Translations under genes and position numbers: made by a program
Part shown: positions 1 through 12,626 of the stretch, piece by piece
How the letters are laid out: each line of letters opens with the position of its first letter
Numbering within the stretch: position 1 is the first letter of the stretch
From: an uncultured Cardiobacterium sp.
GTDB lineage: Bacteria; Pseudomonadota; Gammaproteobacteria; Cardiobacteriales; Cardiobacteriaceae
Length of the DNA stretch: 64,000 nucleotides
Direction: 5' to 3'
Assembly: GCF_938028825.1 (NCBI RefSeq)
Contig: NZ_CALIZP010000063.1
Span: 22,890 to 86,889 of the forward strand
The notes under the pieces: generated by a model
What the model was told of the DNA's origin: nothing
What the model saw: the letters and a program-made list of their open reading frames with translations, nothing else
Database searches by the model: none

Positions 1-1
1 C

Positions 2-934
2 TTCACCTACCCCCGCCCCGTCATCACCCTCGCGCCGATGGCGGGCGTCAGCGACCTGCCCTTCCGCCGCCTCTGCCAGGCGAACGGTGCCGATTACAGC
101 ACCGCCGAAATGGTCAGCGCCAAGCCCGACCTCTTGCACACCGGCCTCGCGCAGAACCGCCTGCAATTCGACCCCGACCCGCGCTACCCGAAAATCGTCC
201 AGCTCGTCGGCGGCGACCCGGCACTGATGGCGGAAGCGGCGCTCGTCATGCAGGCCAAAGGCGCGGACATCATCGACATCAACCTCGGCTGCCCGGCGAA
301 AACCGTCGCCCGCCAGCAGGCAGGCTCGGCACTGCTCGCTGATCTCGGCCAAGTCGCAAAAATTCTCACCGCTGTCAGCCGCGCCGTATCCATCCCCGTC
401 ACCGTCAAAACCCGCCTCGGTTACCACGACGACCAGCCGACCCTGTTTGAACTCGCCGCCATCGCGGAAGACAACGGCATCGCCGCCCTTGCCGTGCATG
501 GCCGCAGCCGCGCGCAGAAATACAACGGCACCGCCGACCATGCCGCCATCGGTGCGCTTAAAAACCGTACCTGCCTGCCCGTCATCGCCAACGGCGACAT
601 CACGGACGCCGCGCAAGCAAAAACCCTCATTGACCGCTACGGCTTCGATGGTCTCATGATCGGCCGCGCCGCCCTCGGCGATCCGTGGCTCTTCGCCCGC
701 TGCCAAGCGGCGGTGAACGGCATCCCCGCGCCCGCTGCCGACAAGAATGCGCAAATCCGCACCCACCTGCACGACCTGCACCGGCACTACGGCGCGCAAG
801 CGACGCGCATCGCGCGCAAACACCTGCACGCCTACCTGCGAGATCATCCTGCCTATGCCGCGTTGCGCGACGCCATCAACAGCGCTGCCGACCTCACCGC
901 CCAACTCGCCGTCCTCGCCGGCGCCGCGATATAG
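2..934 (+). CDS. dusB: tRNA-dihydrouridine synthase B, 5' end outside window
   Basis: The frame is open from the first bases, so the start codon lies before the window. FMN-dependent Dus enzymes reduce specific tRNA uridines to dihydrouridine with NADPH. The conserved start of the barrel (APMAGVSDLPFRRLC) is visible, then the active-site block NLGCPAKTVARQQAGSALL with its catalytic Cys at 290-292. HGRSRAQKYNG, PVIANGDI and DGLMIGRAALGDPWLF follow; the last is the phosphate-binding end of the barrel. These motifs fit DusB better than DusA or DusC. fis follows 56 bp downstream, which is the usual gammaproteobacterial dusB-fis arrangement and supports the assignment. Confidence 0.93.
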   Translation, partial: FTYPRPVITLAPMAGVSDLPFRRLCQANGADYSTAEMVSAKPDLLHTGLAQNRLQFDPDPRYPKIVQLVGGDPALMAEAALVMQAKGADIIDINLGCPAKTVARQQAGSALLADLGQVAKILTAVSRAVSIPVTVKTRLGYHDDQPTLFELAAIAEDNGIAALAVHGRSRAQKYNGTADHAAIGALKNRTCLPVIANGDITDAAQAKTLIDRYGFDGLMIGRAALGDPWLFARCQAAVNGIPAPAADKNAQIRTHLHDLHRHYGAQATRIARKHLHAYLRDHPAYAALRDAINSAADLTAQLAVLAGAAI

Positions 935-990
935 CAAGCGCCCAACCCCCGCTATATACTGCGCGCCCAACACGCACCGCGACCCGCCCC

Positions 991-1251
991 ATGAAAACAA
1001 CGACCATCCGTGCCGCCATCGAGCACAGCATCGAGCAGTATTACGCCATGCTCGAAACAGACGAACATCCCCATGCCGCCGCCGGCCTTTATCACCTCAT
1101 CATCCACGAAGCCGAACACGCCGTCATCAGCCACATCATGCTGCGCTGCGCCCACAACCAGAGTCACGCCGCGAAAATCCTCGGCATCACGCGCAACACC
1201 CTGAAAAAAAAGCTCGACGAACACCACATCCCCTATCCCAAACTCAAATAA
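991..1251 (+). CDS. fis: DNA-binding protein Fis
   Basis: This 86-residue protein matches the small nucleoid protein Fis, which bends DNA and controls rRNA, growth-phase and recombination functions. The C-terminal helix-turn-helix is clear (NQSHAAKILGITRNTLKKKL), matching the Fis block [20 protein letters not shown] of E. coli as I recall it. The N-terminal dimerisation part is shorter than the 98-residue E. coli protein. The ATG at 991 is the only start giving a sensible length. Its position just after dusB agrees with the conserved dusB-fis operon. Confidence 0.92.
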   Translation: MKTTTIRAAIEHSIEQYYAMLETDEHPHAAAGLYHLIIHEAEHAVISHIMLRCAHNQSHAAKILGITRNTLKKKLDEHHIPYPKLK

Positions 1252-1263
1252 ACAAGGCAACCG

Positions 1264-1677
1264 ATGAACCTCAACACCTACAACCTGCCCGACAGCTACC
1301 GCACCTACATGGCAGCGCGCGATCCGGCCGTTGATGCCTACTACACCTTCCGCGAGCGCAAGCGGCCGCTGAAAGACACCAAAACCTACTGCCTGTGGTC
1401 GCAGCGCACCCTCGAAGAAAAACAGCCCGTCATCCGCACCCCCTACTACCAGGACTACTGGGCACAAAAACTGATGGCGAGACGCCGCGAAACGCGCGAA
1501 GCCTTCGCCTTCGGCCACGCCGCCGACGGCGACGGCGTCCTCTTCTTCCACCCCGAAGACCACGGCATCTGGGAAATTGAGCCGAACGGCAACGCCCGCC
1601 TGCTCGCCGCCACTTTTGCCGATTTCCTCGAACGCGCCGCCTTCGACCGCAACATCGATCTGCGCAACTTCTTCTGA
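1264..1677 (+). CDS. SMI1/KNR4-like (SUKH) small protein
   Basis: A 137-residue soluble protein of unknown role. The C-terminal half (GDGVLFFHPEDHGIWEIEPN, then a FADFL motif) resembles the SMI1/KNR4 or SUKH fold, whose members often act as immunity proteins against contact-dependent toxins. No toxin gene is adjacent, so immunity is only a possibility. It starts 12 bp after the fis stop with an AAGG ribosome site and probably shares the dusB-fis transcript. A hairpin terminator follows at 1739. Confidence 0.6.
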   Translation: MNLNTYNLPDSYRTYMAARDPAVDAYYTFRERKRPLKDTKTYCLWSQRTLEEKQPVIRTPYYQDYWAQKLMARRRETREAFAFGHAADGDGVLFFHPEDHGIWEIEPNGNARLLAATFADFLERAAFDRNIDLRNFF

Positions 1678-1738
1678 AACCGCCTGCGCAGACGGCAAAA
1701 TGCCCCGCTTGCCGGACGCAAGACGGCTTTAACCCATC

Positions 1739-1762
1739 AAGCAGGCACACAGCCTGCTTTTT
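1739..1762 (+). terminator. Rho-independent terminator after the dusB-fis operon
   Basis: Perfect 7-bp stem AGCAGGC/GCCTGCT with a 5-base loop, followed by a T run (TTTTT). It lies 60 bp after the SMI1-like gene and fits the end of the dusB-fis transcript. A nearly identical hairpin recurs at 36324-36344. Confidence 0.7.
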
Positions 1763-1802
1763 GCGTTTCGGGCACGCGCAACCGCCAACGCGTTTTTGAT
1801 TT

Positions 1803-1826
1803 AGAGACGTTGCAGGCAACGTCTCT
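1803..1826. repeat. Short perfect inverted repeat
   Basis: Eleven-base arms AGAGACGTTGC and GCAACGTCTCT separated by two bases. There is no T run on either strand, so it does not look like a simple terminator. It sits directly upstream of a dispersed repeat copy (1850-1918) in a gene-free stretch. Confidence 0.6.
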
Positions 1827-1849
1827 ACAAAAACCGGTGTTTGCCACAG

Positions 1850-1918
1850 GCCGCCGCAGCGATATTGATGGCAGGCTGAAGCCCGCCCTACGAACCCTGG
1901 TTTATTTCTTGGGACAGG
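1850..1918. repeat. Dispersed intergenic repeat, copy 1 (partial)
   Basis: The block containing CGCAGCGATATTGATGG, GGCTGAAGCCCGCCCTACG and GGTTTATTTCTTGGGA matches the fuller copy at 23137-23225, and in part 63824-63895. Together with the short inverted repeat before it, this accounts for most of the 297-bp gap between the SMI1-like gene and the membrane protein gene. The rest shows nothing I can name. Confidence 0.7.
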
Positions 1919-1974
1919 CAGTGTCGCTACGGAATCCGGTAACTACGCCGCCTGGCGGGCCCGGCGCGTCGCTG

Positions 1975-3954
1975 TCAATTTCCTTCTTCTTCCGTCTCCG
2001 GCGGCAGGCCGAACAGTTCGCGGTAGTAGTCGTCAGCCGTCGCGCCGCCGTCCAGCACGATACCGCTGCCGTGTTGCAGGTAGTCATCCGCCGCGCGGCG
2101 GGTTTGTGCGCCGAAGCGGCCGTCCACGTCGAGCCGGTAGCCCTGTTGTGCCAGGAATTGCTGTATCCGCCGCGCTTTTTCCCGCGCATCCGGTACGGCC
2201 GCCGATGCCGTCGCCGTCTGCGGCCGCACTGCCACTGCCGCCTCCGTCCCTGCCGCTTCCTGTTCCGCCGCCGCAGGCGGTTCCGGTGGCAGGCGGAAGA
2301 GGTTTTCGCAGATCCGCGTCGGCAGGTAGGGGCAGATGTCTTCGCTCATGGTGCGGCGGATGTGATTCAGCCAGACGCCGCCGCTGCGCGGCACGAGGTC
2401 GTGTGCGGCCAGTGCGCCGTAGAGGGCGGCGATGATGGCGAGGTTGCGCGCCGTGCGCAGCAGGCGGCGCATGATGATGCCGTCGCGCAGTTCCTGCCAG
2501 TATTCGCGCGGCACTTTGTTGCGCCGCCACAGGGTGAGCAGGGTGCTGCCCAGCCGGGCGATGCCGAGCGGGACGACCACCATCAGGGCGACGCGCACGG
2601 CGGTGTCGAAGGGGATAAAGAGGGGGCGGGCGGCAAAATAGCTTTCCATATTGGCTTCGGCGTAGAGGGTCGCGTAGAACAGGGTCGGCGCGGCGATGCC
2701 CCACCAGAGGCCTTTGGAATGGGTCGGCGAGACTTTGTCGAGGATGCGGATCAGGTAGGCGGCGAGTTCTTCCGCCATTTCCGTGCTGATGAAGCCCTGG
2801 CAGGCTTTTTCTATCGCCGCCGCCAGCGTCGCGGCCGAGTGGCCGGGATTTTTTGCCATGTCGCGCAGGACGCTGTTCAGCACCGGCTGCCCGGCATGGC
2901 GGTAGAAGAAGGCGACGGCTTTGCTGCGCCTGACGATGCCGCTTCGCGGCACGGCGTCCGCCAGCCAGTCCAGTTCCAGGGCAAAAAGGTCGTCGAAGAA
3001 GGGGGGGCGCACGTAGGGATAGGGCGGGTTGGCGAAGGCGTAGCAGGTGTAGGTCTTGCCTTTCAGCAGGGCGCGGTTCAGCACGAAATCGAGGCGCAGC
3101 GCGATGCTTCTGCCCGAGTAGGCGAAGAGGTGGCTGCTGATGCCGTTCGGGCAATGGCTGGTGAGGGACAGCGGGATTTTCCGGCGGCAAAATTCCGGCC
3201 CTTCTTCCATGAGCAGCGCATCCAGCGCGTCGCGGGCGAAATGGGTCGTGGTGCCGACGGCATGGCCCGGCGTTGCCCGCGCCGCCACATGCCGCGTCAG
3301 CATGAAGAAGCCGTGTCCGCCGCAGTGTTCGCAATGCACCGCGCCCGCGCCGACACAGTCGGCACAGGTTGTCTGCCCGCTGCCGCCACAGGTTTCGCAG
3401 ACGTGCTGCACCGTGCGGCTGCCGCTGTATTGGCCGTCGCGGTATTCGGACACCTGTTCGCTGTGCTGCCCCGCGCCGCCGCAGGTGGTGCAGGTTTGCC
3501 GGCCGACGCCGCCGCAACGGGGGCAGGTCGTCTTGCCCTGCCCCCGGCACAGCGGGCAATCTTCCTGCACGGACAGCGGCGCGAAGCGGTGAAAGACGCT
3601 CTCCTGCATCGACTGCGCCAGCCCCTGCCGCCCCGCCTCGCTGAGGCCGTTGATAAACGGCTGGCGCAGCGCGGTGTCCGTCTGCGCCTGGTGCAGCAGC
3701 GCCGCCGTTTCCCGCTCGAACAGCGCCGCATCGTTGCCGCAGTGCCGTGCCGCCGCCTCGCCGCCGGCGATGCGCCTGTCTTCACAGAAACCGCCGAACT
3801 GCCACACCACGTTCAGCTCGACGGCAAAGGCTTCGGCTTCATGCGCCACCGCCTGCACTTCCTGCGCATCCACCCGGTTGCCGTGCGCCAGATTCCTGAG
3901 CTGGCGCAGCAGTGTGGCGGCCAAATCCTCCGAGTCGTAACCCTCAATCAACAT
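1975..3954 (-). CDS. Membrane protein with six DnaJ-type CxxCxGxG zinc motifs and a C-terminal peptidoglycan-binding-like domain
   Basis: About 659 residues, function unknown. Near the N-terminal third lies a cysteine-rich cluster with six CxxC pairs (CPLC, CPRC, CTTC, CETC, CADC, CEHC), most followed by GxG, as in the zinc-binding domain of DnaJ. There is no J domain (no HPD). The second half has about three hydrophobic segments (around GIAAPTLFYATLYA, VALMVVVPLGIARLG and LAIIAALYGALAA). The end has an Ala/Glu-rich linker and then a peptidoglycan_binding_1-like helix pair (QGYRLDVDGRFGAQTRRAADDYL). The start at 3954 (MLIEGYDSEDL) was chosen because the longer frame runs into the divergent gene at 4060. 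It is not DnaJ itself. Confidence 0.75.
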   Translation of the reverse strand: MLIEGYDSEDLAATLLRQLRNLAHGNRVDAQEVQAVAHEAEAFAVELNVVWQFGGFCEDRRIAGGEAAARHCGNDAALFERETAALLHQAQTDTALRQPFINGLSEAGRQGLAQSMQESVFHRFAPLSVQEDCPLCRGQGKTTCPRCGGVGRQTCTTCGGAGQHSEQVSEYRDGQYSGSRTVQHVCETCGGSGQTTCADCVGAGAVHCEHCGGHGFFMLTRHVAARATPGHAVGTTTHFARDALDALLMEEGPEFCRRKIPLSLTSHCPNGISSHLFAYSGRSIALRLDFVLNRALLKGKTYTCYAFANPPYPYVRPPFFDDLFALELDWLADAVPRSGIVRRSKAVAFFYRHAGQPVLNSVLRDMAKNPGHSAATLAAAIEKACQGFISTEMAEELAAYLIRILDKVSPTHSKGLWWGIAAPTLFYATLYAEANMESYFAARPLFIPFDTAVRVALMVVVPLGIARLGSTLLTLWRRNKVPREYWQELRDGIIMRRLLRTARNLAIIAALYGALAAHDLVPRSGGVWLNHIRRTMSEDICPYLPTRICENLFRLPPEPPAAAEQEAAGTEAAVAVRPQTATASAAVPDAREKARRIQQFLAQQGYRLDVDGRFGAQTRRAADDYLQHGSGIVLDGGATADDYYRELFGLPPETEEEGN

Positions 3955-4059
3955 GCAGCAAATCCCTGAAAAACAGGGCGGCAAGTATATAGCCGAAGTC
4001 CCGCCGCCGGATAACGGCGGCAGGCGTATAATCCCGCGCCATCCCCACCGGCAGACGCC

Positions 4060-4524
4060 ATGCAACACAAACACTTTCTCCTCAATCTCGTCATCGCCGC
4101 CGCCGCGCTGACGGGTGCCTCCCTCGGCGGCGAGTTTTACCTCAGCACTCTGCTGCTGCTTTACCCCGTCTATCTCCTTGCCTTCGCCATCTACCTCGCC
4201 ATCCGCTACCGCCGCGCGCCGTATCCCAAAACCCTGCTGCATTACCCGCTGGTGAGCCTGCTGCTCTACCTGCTGACGCTCGCCTTTGCCTGGCGCACCT
4301 ATCACGCCATCGACCGTCTCGCCGCCGCGCGCATCGGTGAATTCCCCGTCTGTCCCGTCGGCGAAACCTGCGCGCCGCAGGTCATCCACTACCGCCATTA
4401 CCTCGACAAGCACTACATCTACGAACGCAACAGCAACTGCGTCACCCTGCGCAGCCCCGCCTACGCCTTTGTGAAAAGTGAAACCCGCCACTGCCGCAAC
4501 GCGGCAAAAGGAAATACCCCATGA
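4060..4524 (+). CDS. Hypothetical inner-membrane protein
   Basis: A 154-residue protein with about three membrane segments in the first 90 residues (around [35 protein letters not shown] and [15 protein letters not shown]). A polar tail follows with three cysteines (CPVGETC and SNC), likely outside the membrane. I do not recognise the family. Its stop overlaps the start of the next small membrane gene, which in turn overlaps hemF, so the three are probably co-transcribed and perhaps translationally coupled. Confidence 0.65.
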   Translation: MQHKHFLLNLVIAAAALTGASLGGEFYLSTLLLLYPVYLLAFAIYLAIRYRRAPYPKTLLHYPLVSLLLYLLTLAFAWRTYHAIDRLAAARIGEFPVCPVGETCAPQVIHYRHYLDKHYIYERNSNCVTLRSPAYAFVKSETRHCRNAAKGNTP

Positions 4525-4679
4525 ACGGCATCACCGACCTCAGTCAATATCTCACCGGTGCCGGCAGCCACCTGAAACGCCTCGTCACCCGCCACCGCAC
4601 CCTGCCCGTCGCCGGACTGGGTGCCGCCGGGCTGCTCTTCATCGCCTTCGCCGTCAAACTGTGGATGACCCAACCATGA
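4521..4679 (+). CDS. Small single-pass membrane protein
   Basis: A 52-residue ORF starting at ATG 4521, overlapping the upstream gene by 4 bases (ATGA style) and overlapping the hemF start the same way. It has a basic stretch (KRLVTRHR) followed by one hydrophobic helix ([20 protein letters not shown]), as in the YqjD/DUF883 group of small membrane-anchored proteins, though it is too short to assign. The two precise overlaps are the main support for it being real. Confidence 0.55.
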   Translation: MNGITDLSQYLTGAGSHLKRLVTRHRTLPVAGLGAAGLLFIAFAVKLWMTQP

Positions 4680-5593
4680 CCCCCACCGCCACCGACATCA
4701 GCGCCTTCGCCGCCTATCTTGACGACCTGCAACAGCGCATCACCGCCGCGCTGACCGCGACAGACGGCGGCGCTTTCCGCCGCGACGCCTGGCAGCGCGA
4801 CGAGCCCCGCCTGCGCGGGAGCGGCCTCACCATGGTGCTGCAAGAGGGCGGCGTCTTCGAGCAGGCGGGCGTCAACGTCTCGCACATCGCGGGCGAACGC
4901 CTGCCGCCTGCGGCGAGCGAAAAGCGTCCCGAACTCGCCGCCTGCGCCTATACCGCGCACGGCCTGTCGCTGGTCATCCACCCGCGCAACCCCTACGTGC
5001 CGACCAGCCACGCCAACATCCGCCTCTTCACCGCGCACGACGGCGGGCGCATCCGCGCCTGGTGGTTCGGCGGCGGCATCGACCTCACCCCGTACTACCC
5101 GTTCGACGACGACTGCCGCGCCTGGCACCGCGCCGCCTTTGCCGCCTGCGCCCCGTTTGGCGCCGAGCTCTACCCGCGTTACAAAGCCTGGTGCGACCGC
5201 TACTTCTACCTGCCGCATCGCGGCGAAACGCGCGGCATCGGCGGCCTCTTTTTCGATGACTACCAGCCCGCCGACTTTGCGGCAGGTGCCGCCTTCACCC
5301 GCGCCGTCGGCACAAGCTGGCTCGCCGCCTACCTGCCCATCGTCGAAAAACGCAAAAACACCGCCTACGGCGAGCGCGAACGCGCCTTCCAGCTCTACCG
5401 GCGCGGCCGCTACATCGAATTCAACCTGCTCTACGACCGGGGCACCCACTTCGGCCTGCAAAGCGGCGGGCGCACCGAATCCATCCTGATGAGCCTGCCG
5501 CCGCTGGCGCGCTTCGCCTACGACTACCGCCCGGCAGCCGGCAGCATGGAAGCCCGCCTTGCCGACTACCTCAAGCCGCGCGAATGGCTGTAA
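4676..5593 (+). CDS. hemF: Oxygen-dependent coproporphyrinogen III oxidase
   Basis: HemF oxidatively decarboxylates coproporphyrinogen III to protoporphyrinogen IX in haem synthesis, using O2. The 305-residue length matches the family (E. coli 299). The family signature is complete: [18 protein letters not shown], then [21 protein letters not shown] and [12 protein letters not shown] are also present. The ATG at 4676 overlaps the stop of the small membrane gene upstream (ATGA); longer in-frame extensions read through that gene and were rejected. Confidence 0.96.
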   Translation: MTPTATDISAFAAYLDDLQQRITAALTATDGGAFRRDAWQRDEPRLRGSGLTMVLQEGGVFEQAGVNVSHIAGERLPPAASEKRPELAACAYTAHGLSLVIHPRNPYVPTSHANIRLFTAHDGGRIRAWWFGGGIDLTPYYPFDDDCRAWHRAAFAACAPFGAELYPRYKAWCDRYFYLPHRGETRGIGGLFFDDYQPADFAAGAAFTRAVGTSWLAAYLPIVEKRKNTAYGERERAFQLYRRGRYIEFNLLYDRGTHFGLQSGGRTESILMSLPPLARFAYDYRPAAGSMEARLADYLKPREWL

Positions 5594-5625
5594 ATTTGCC
5601 ACCAGACCCAACCCCGGAGCCCACC

Positions 5626-6591
5626 ATGAACCACGACTGGTACGCCGACGCCCACAGTTGCCTGCCGCTGCACGGCGACACCGACATCAACCAGCTCCGC
5701 CTGCACTACGACGCCGGCGTGCGCTACCTCTCCGTCAACGTCGGCATGGACATGAACCCGCTCGCGCAAATCATGACCACCATCGCCGGCTACCGCCGCC
5801 AGATTGCCGCCGCCGACTGGCTCGAACTCGCCGACACCGCCGCCGACATCGAACGCATCGCCGCCGGCGGCAAACTCGCCCTCAGCTTCGACCTCGAAGG
5901 CGCACTGCCGCTGCTCGAAACCCCCGACATGGTCGCCCTCTACCACCGCCTCGGCGTGCGGCAAATCCACCTCGCCTACAACCGCAGCAACAGCGTCGCG
6001 GGCGGCGCGCACGACGAAGGCGGCCTCACCCCGCTCGGCGAGCGCATGGTGGACGCCATCCACGCCGCCGGCATCCTCATGGACCTCAGCCACAGCAACG
6101 AACAAACCGCGCTCGAGATCTGCGCGTACAGCGGAGAGCGCCCCGTGCTGTACAGCCACGCCAACCCGCGCGCCCTCGTGCCGCACAGGCGCAACATCAC
6201 CGACCGCGCCATCCGTGCCGTCGCCGCCACCGGCGGTCTCGTCGCCCTGAACGGCGTCGGCAGTTTCCTCGGTGACCCCGGCCTCCAACCCGCCTCGCTC
6301 ATCGCGCACATCGACTACATCGCCCAACTCGTCGGCGTGGCACACACCGCCATCGGTCTGGATTACTGCTACGACGACGGTGTGCCGGACATCCCCGCCG
6401 ACGTGAACCGCCAGTACTGGTGGCCGCCCGCCGCAGGTTACGACCCGCAAAAAGGCCTCAGCGGCAAATACCTCAGCCCCGCCGCGCTCGATGCCGTCCG
6501 CGACGGTCTCGCCCAACGCGGCTACCGCGACGACGACATCCGCGCCATCATGCGCGACAACCTGCTCGCCCTCATCAAGCGGGTGTGGTAA
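5626..6591 (+). CDS. Peptidase M19, membrane (renal-type) dipeptidase family
   Basis: A 321-residue M19 zinc dipeptidase-like protein. FDLEGA (bridging Glu), [19 protein letters not shown] and AIGLDY match the metal-binding positions of the family. At the N-terminal metal site the usual HxD reads H-S-C (DAHSCLPL, residues 8-15), so one expected Asp ligand is absent. Activity or metal use may therefore differ from the classic enzyme. No signal peptide is evident, which suggests a cytoplasmic protein. The start at 5626 has a GGAG ribosome site 8 bases upstream. An alternative ATG at 5584 overlaps hemF and has no such site. Confidence 0.85.
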   Translation: MNHDWYADAHSCLPLHGDTDINQLRLHYDAGVRYLSVNVGMDMNPLAQIMTTIAGYRRQIAAADWLELADTAADIERIAAGGKLALSFDLEGALPLLETPDMVALYHRLGVRQIHLAYNRSNSVAGGAHDEGGLTPLGERMVDAIHAAGILMDLSHSNEQTALEICAYSGERPVLYSHANPRALVPHRRNITDRAIRAVAATGGLVALNGVGSFLGDPGLQPASLIAHIDYIAQLVGVAHTAIGLDYCYDDGVPDIPADVNRQYWWPPAAGYDPQKGLSGKYLSPAALDAVRDGLAQRGYRDDDIRAIMRDNLLALIKRVW

Positions 6592-6680
6592 CGGCGGCGG
6601 CAATCCCCGCTTGCCTGCCCACATTAAAAGGTGTTAAATCACCCGCCCCCCATTTACCCATTCATCAAGAGGAACAGCAC

Positions 6681-7790
6681 ATGAAAAAACTCGGCATCGT
6701 CGGCTGGCGCGGCATGGTCGGCTCCGTACTCGTTGAACGGATGCAGGCAGAAGGTGACTTCGCGCACGTCGAAACCACCCTGTTTTCCACCTCGCAGGCA
6801 GGCACCGCCGCCTCCGCCTTTGCCGGCAGCGGCAAAACCCTGCACGACGCGCACGACCTCGACGCACTCGCGGCGATGGACATCATCCTCACCTGCCAGG
6901 GCGGCGATTACAGCAAAGCCATCCACCCGCAACTGCGCGCACGCGGCTGGGACGGCTACTGGATTGACGCCGCCTCCGCGCTGCGCATGGATGATCGCGC
7001 CGTCATCATCCTTGATCCGGTCAACCGCCGCGTCATTGACGCCGCCATCCGCGACGGCAAAAAAGACTTCATCGGCGGCAACTGCACCGTCTCCCTGATG
7101 CTGATGGCACTCGGCGGCCTCTTTGAAAACGACCTCGTCGCATGGGCAACCAGCATGACCTATCAGGCGGCCTCCGGCGCGGGCGCGAAAAACATGCGCG
7201 AACTGCTCGAAGGCATGGGCTACCTGCACGCCCAAGTAGCGGACGAACTCGCCGACGCGCACAGCGCCATCCTCGACATCGACCGCAAAGTCAGCGCCGC
7301 CCTGCGCAGCGACGACTACCCCAAAGCCAACTTTGGCGTGCCGCTCGCCGGCAGCCTCATTCCCTGGATTGACGCCGACCTCGGCAACGGCCAATCCAAA
7401 GAAGAATGGAAAGGCGGGGTGGAAAGCAACAAAATCCTGGGCCGCAGCGCCAACCCCATTCCGGTGGACGGCCTCTGCATCCGCGTCGGCGCGATGCGCT
7501 GCCACAGCCAGGCGTTGACCCTGAAACTGAAAAAAGACCTGCCGCTTGCCGAAATCGAACAACTGCTCGCCAAACACAACGACTGGGTGAAAGTCATCCC
7601 CAACGAAAAAGAAGCGAGCATGCACGAACTGACGCCTGCCAAAGTCAGCGGCACCCTGAACGTGCCGGTCGGCCGCCTGCGCAAACTGGCGATGGGCGGC
7701 GAATACCTGAGCGCCTTCACCGTCGGCGACCAGCTGCTGTGGGGCGCGGCGGAACCGCTGCGCCGCATGCTGCGCATCCTCGTGGACTGA
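6681..7790 (+). CDS. asd: Aspartate-semialdehyde dehydrogenase
   Basis: Converts L-aspartyl-4-phosphate to aspartate semialdehyde with NADPH, the branch point to lysine/diaminopimelate, threonine and methionine. 369 residues, as in E. coli. It has the NADP-binding start [13 protein letters not shown], the catalytic block [17 protein letters not shown] and [21 protein letters not shown] and the conserved late block ([20 protein letters not shown]) follow. The ATG at 6681 has AAGAGGAA upstream. A strong terminator follows at 7802, so asd appears monocistronic. Confidence 0.97.
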   Translation: MKKLGIVGWRGMVGSVLVERMQAEGDFAHVETTLFSTSQAGTAASAFAGSGKTLHDAHDLDALAAMDIILTCQGGDYSKAIHPQLRARGWDGYWIDAASALRMDDRAVIILDPVNRRVIDAAIRDGKKDFIGGNCTVSLMLMALGGLFENDLVAWATSMTYQAASGAGAKNMRELLEGMGYLHAQVADELADAHSAILDIDRKVSAALRSDDYPKANFGVPLAGSLIPWIDADLGNGQSKEEWKGGVESNKILGRSANPIPVDGLCIRVGAMRCHSQALTLKLKKDLPLAEIEQLLAKHNDWVKVIPNEKEASMHELTPAKVSGTLNVPVGRLRKLAMGGEYLSAFTVGDQLLWGAAEPLRRMLRILVD

Positions 7791-7801
7791 TGGCACGCCA
7801 C

Positions 7802-7831
7802 AAAAAAACGGCGGACAACCGCCGTTTTTTT
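7802..7831 (+). terminator. Rho-independent terminator of asd
   Basis: Stem AACGGCGG/CCGCCGTT with a 4-base loop (ACAA) and a run of seven T on the plus side. The A-run on the other flank would let it work both ways, but only asd points into it. Confidence 0.85.
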
Positions 7832-7834
7832 ATA

Positions 7835-7950
7835 GCCGTTTCCTTCGTACACGACAAACAGCCCCTCCCCGTCGGGGGCGTTATCATACCAGACCGAAGA
7901 ATAACCGGCCTGCGGACGCCGTTTTATTTCCGGGGACTGGTATTAACATT
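7835..7950. repeat. Intergenic stretch with pieces of dispersed repeats
   Basis: Contains GTTTCCTTCGTACACGAC, also found at 63917-63933 and, inverted, at 25601-25618. The end (CGTTTTATTTCCGGGGACTGGTATTA) is like the tail of the 23137-23225 repeat. It fills most of the gap between asd and folA. Confidence 0.45.
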
Positions 7951-7965
7951 CATGAACGCTTTCCC

Positions 7966-8472
7966 ATGCCTGAAATCATCCTGATCGTCGCGCAAAGCAC
8001 CAACCGCGCTATTGGCCGTAATAATCAAATGCCGTGGCATCTGCCACGCGACCTGCAACATTTCAAGCGGCATACCCTCGGCCACCCCGTCATCATGGGG
8101 CGCAAAACCTATGAAAGCATTGGCCGCGCCCTGCCCGGGCGGCAGAATCTCGTCATCAGCCGCAATGCCGCCTATTCCCTGCAAGATGCGACGGTTTGTC
8201 CGCATCTTCCCGGTGCCCTTGATGCTGCAAAAGGGGATACGGTTTACATTATCGGCGGCAGCGCGCTTTATCACAGCGCCCTTCCCGTCGCCAATACATT
8301 GCTGGTAACGCATGTCCATACCACGATTGCCGATGCGGACCGCTTTTTCCCGCCTATTGATCCCGCTATCTGGCAGGAAACCGCGCGCGAAGAATACCCT
8401 GCCGACGCACGCAATCCATATGATCTGACTTTCTGCCGCTATGAGAGGGTCGTGCCGCTGCATTCCGCATAG
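7966..8472 (+). CDS. folA: Dihydrofolate reductase
   Basis: Reduces dihydrofolate to tetrahydrofolate with NADPH. At 168 residues it is a normal chromosomal DHFR. Visible motifs are IGRNNQMPWHLPRDLQHFK (substrate and catalytic site), GHPVIMGRKTYESIG, PGRQNLVISR and YIIGGSALY for NADPH binding. It is convergent with gyrB, whose end lies 64 bp away. No clear terminator was seen between them. Confidence 0.96.
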   Translation: MPEIILIVAQSTNRAIGRNNQMPWHLPRDLQHFKRHTLGHPVIMGRKTYESIGRALPGRQNLVISRNAAYSLQDATVCPHLPGALDAAKGDTVYIIGGSALYHSALPVANTLLVTHVHTTIADADRFFPPIDPAIWQETAREEYPADARNPYDLTFCRYERVVPLHSA

Positions 8473-8536
8473 CACCGGGAATAGCGGGATGGCGGATGGC
8501 AAGAGGAATTTTCAGGTAAAGGGCAGAAACTTTGCC

Positions 8537-12251
<3,715 letters not shown>

Positions 12252-12255
<4 letters not shown>

Positions 12256-12626
12256 GAGGTTTCCTGTTGATAAAGAGGGGACGGGGATAATGCCGCGTTG
12301 ACCGGGGTTGCGCAAGGCGGGGCAGCATTCACGCCGTCACGGACAAAGGTGTTGATGTATTTACCGACGCCGTCCAGCCAGTCCATGAACATTTGCTGGC
12401 GCACTTTTTTGTTCGCCTTCATGTTTTGCAGGTCCGGGATGCGCTTTTCCGCTTCTTGGAAGTGCGCGGCCAGCGCTTTGCCCAGGTCCTGGATCATGGT
12501 CTGCGGCACGCCTTCGAGGATGTGCTGCACCCTCGCGTTGTACATTTTGAAGGCGTTGCGCACGGCTTTCGCGCCCGGGTCGGCGCGCAGGATGCGGTCG
12601 AGTTCGCCCTGCCGGTCACAAACCAC
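12252..12626 (-). pseudogene. 3' fragment of the polyvalent protein gene, out of frame with the main part
   Basis: This frame encodes QGELDRILRADPGAKAV, NAFKMYNARVQ and a helical tail. It reads as the natural continuation of the large ORF, which ends its sensible sequence at DLWFVTGR. The two frames differ by one base. The loss of one C near 12608-12613 (an ancestral reading of V-T-G-Q-G-E-L) explains the break. The last 20 or so residues run to the start of the permease gene and look like read-through. It is either a true frameshift or an assembly error. Confidence 0.7.

Noticed and set aside
1810..3969. 719-codon plus-strand ORF over the zinc-motif membrane protein gene
   Set aside because: Composition is that of a reverse-strand shadow (Arg/Gly/Val-rich, no domain), while the minus strand shows ordered CxxCxGxG motifs and membrane helices.
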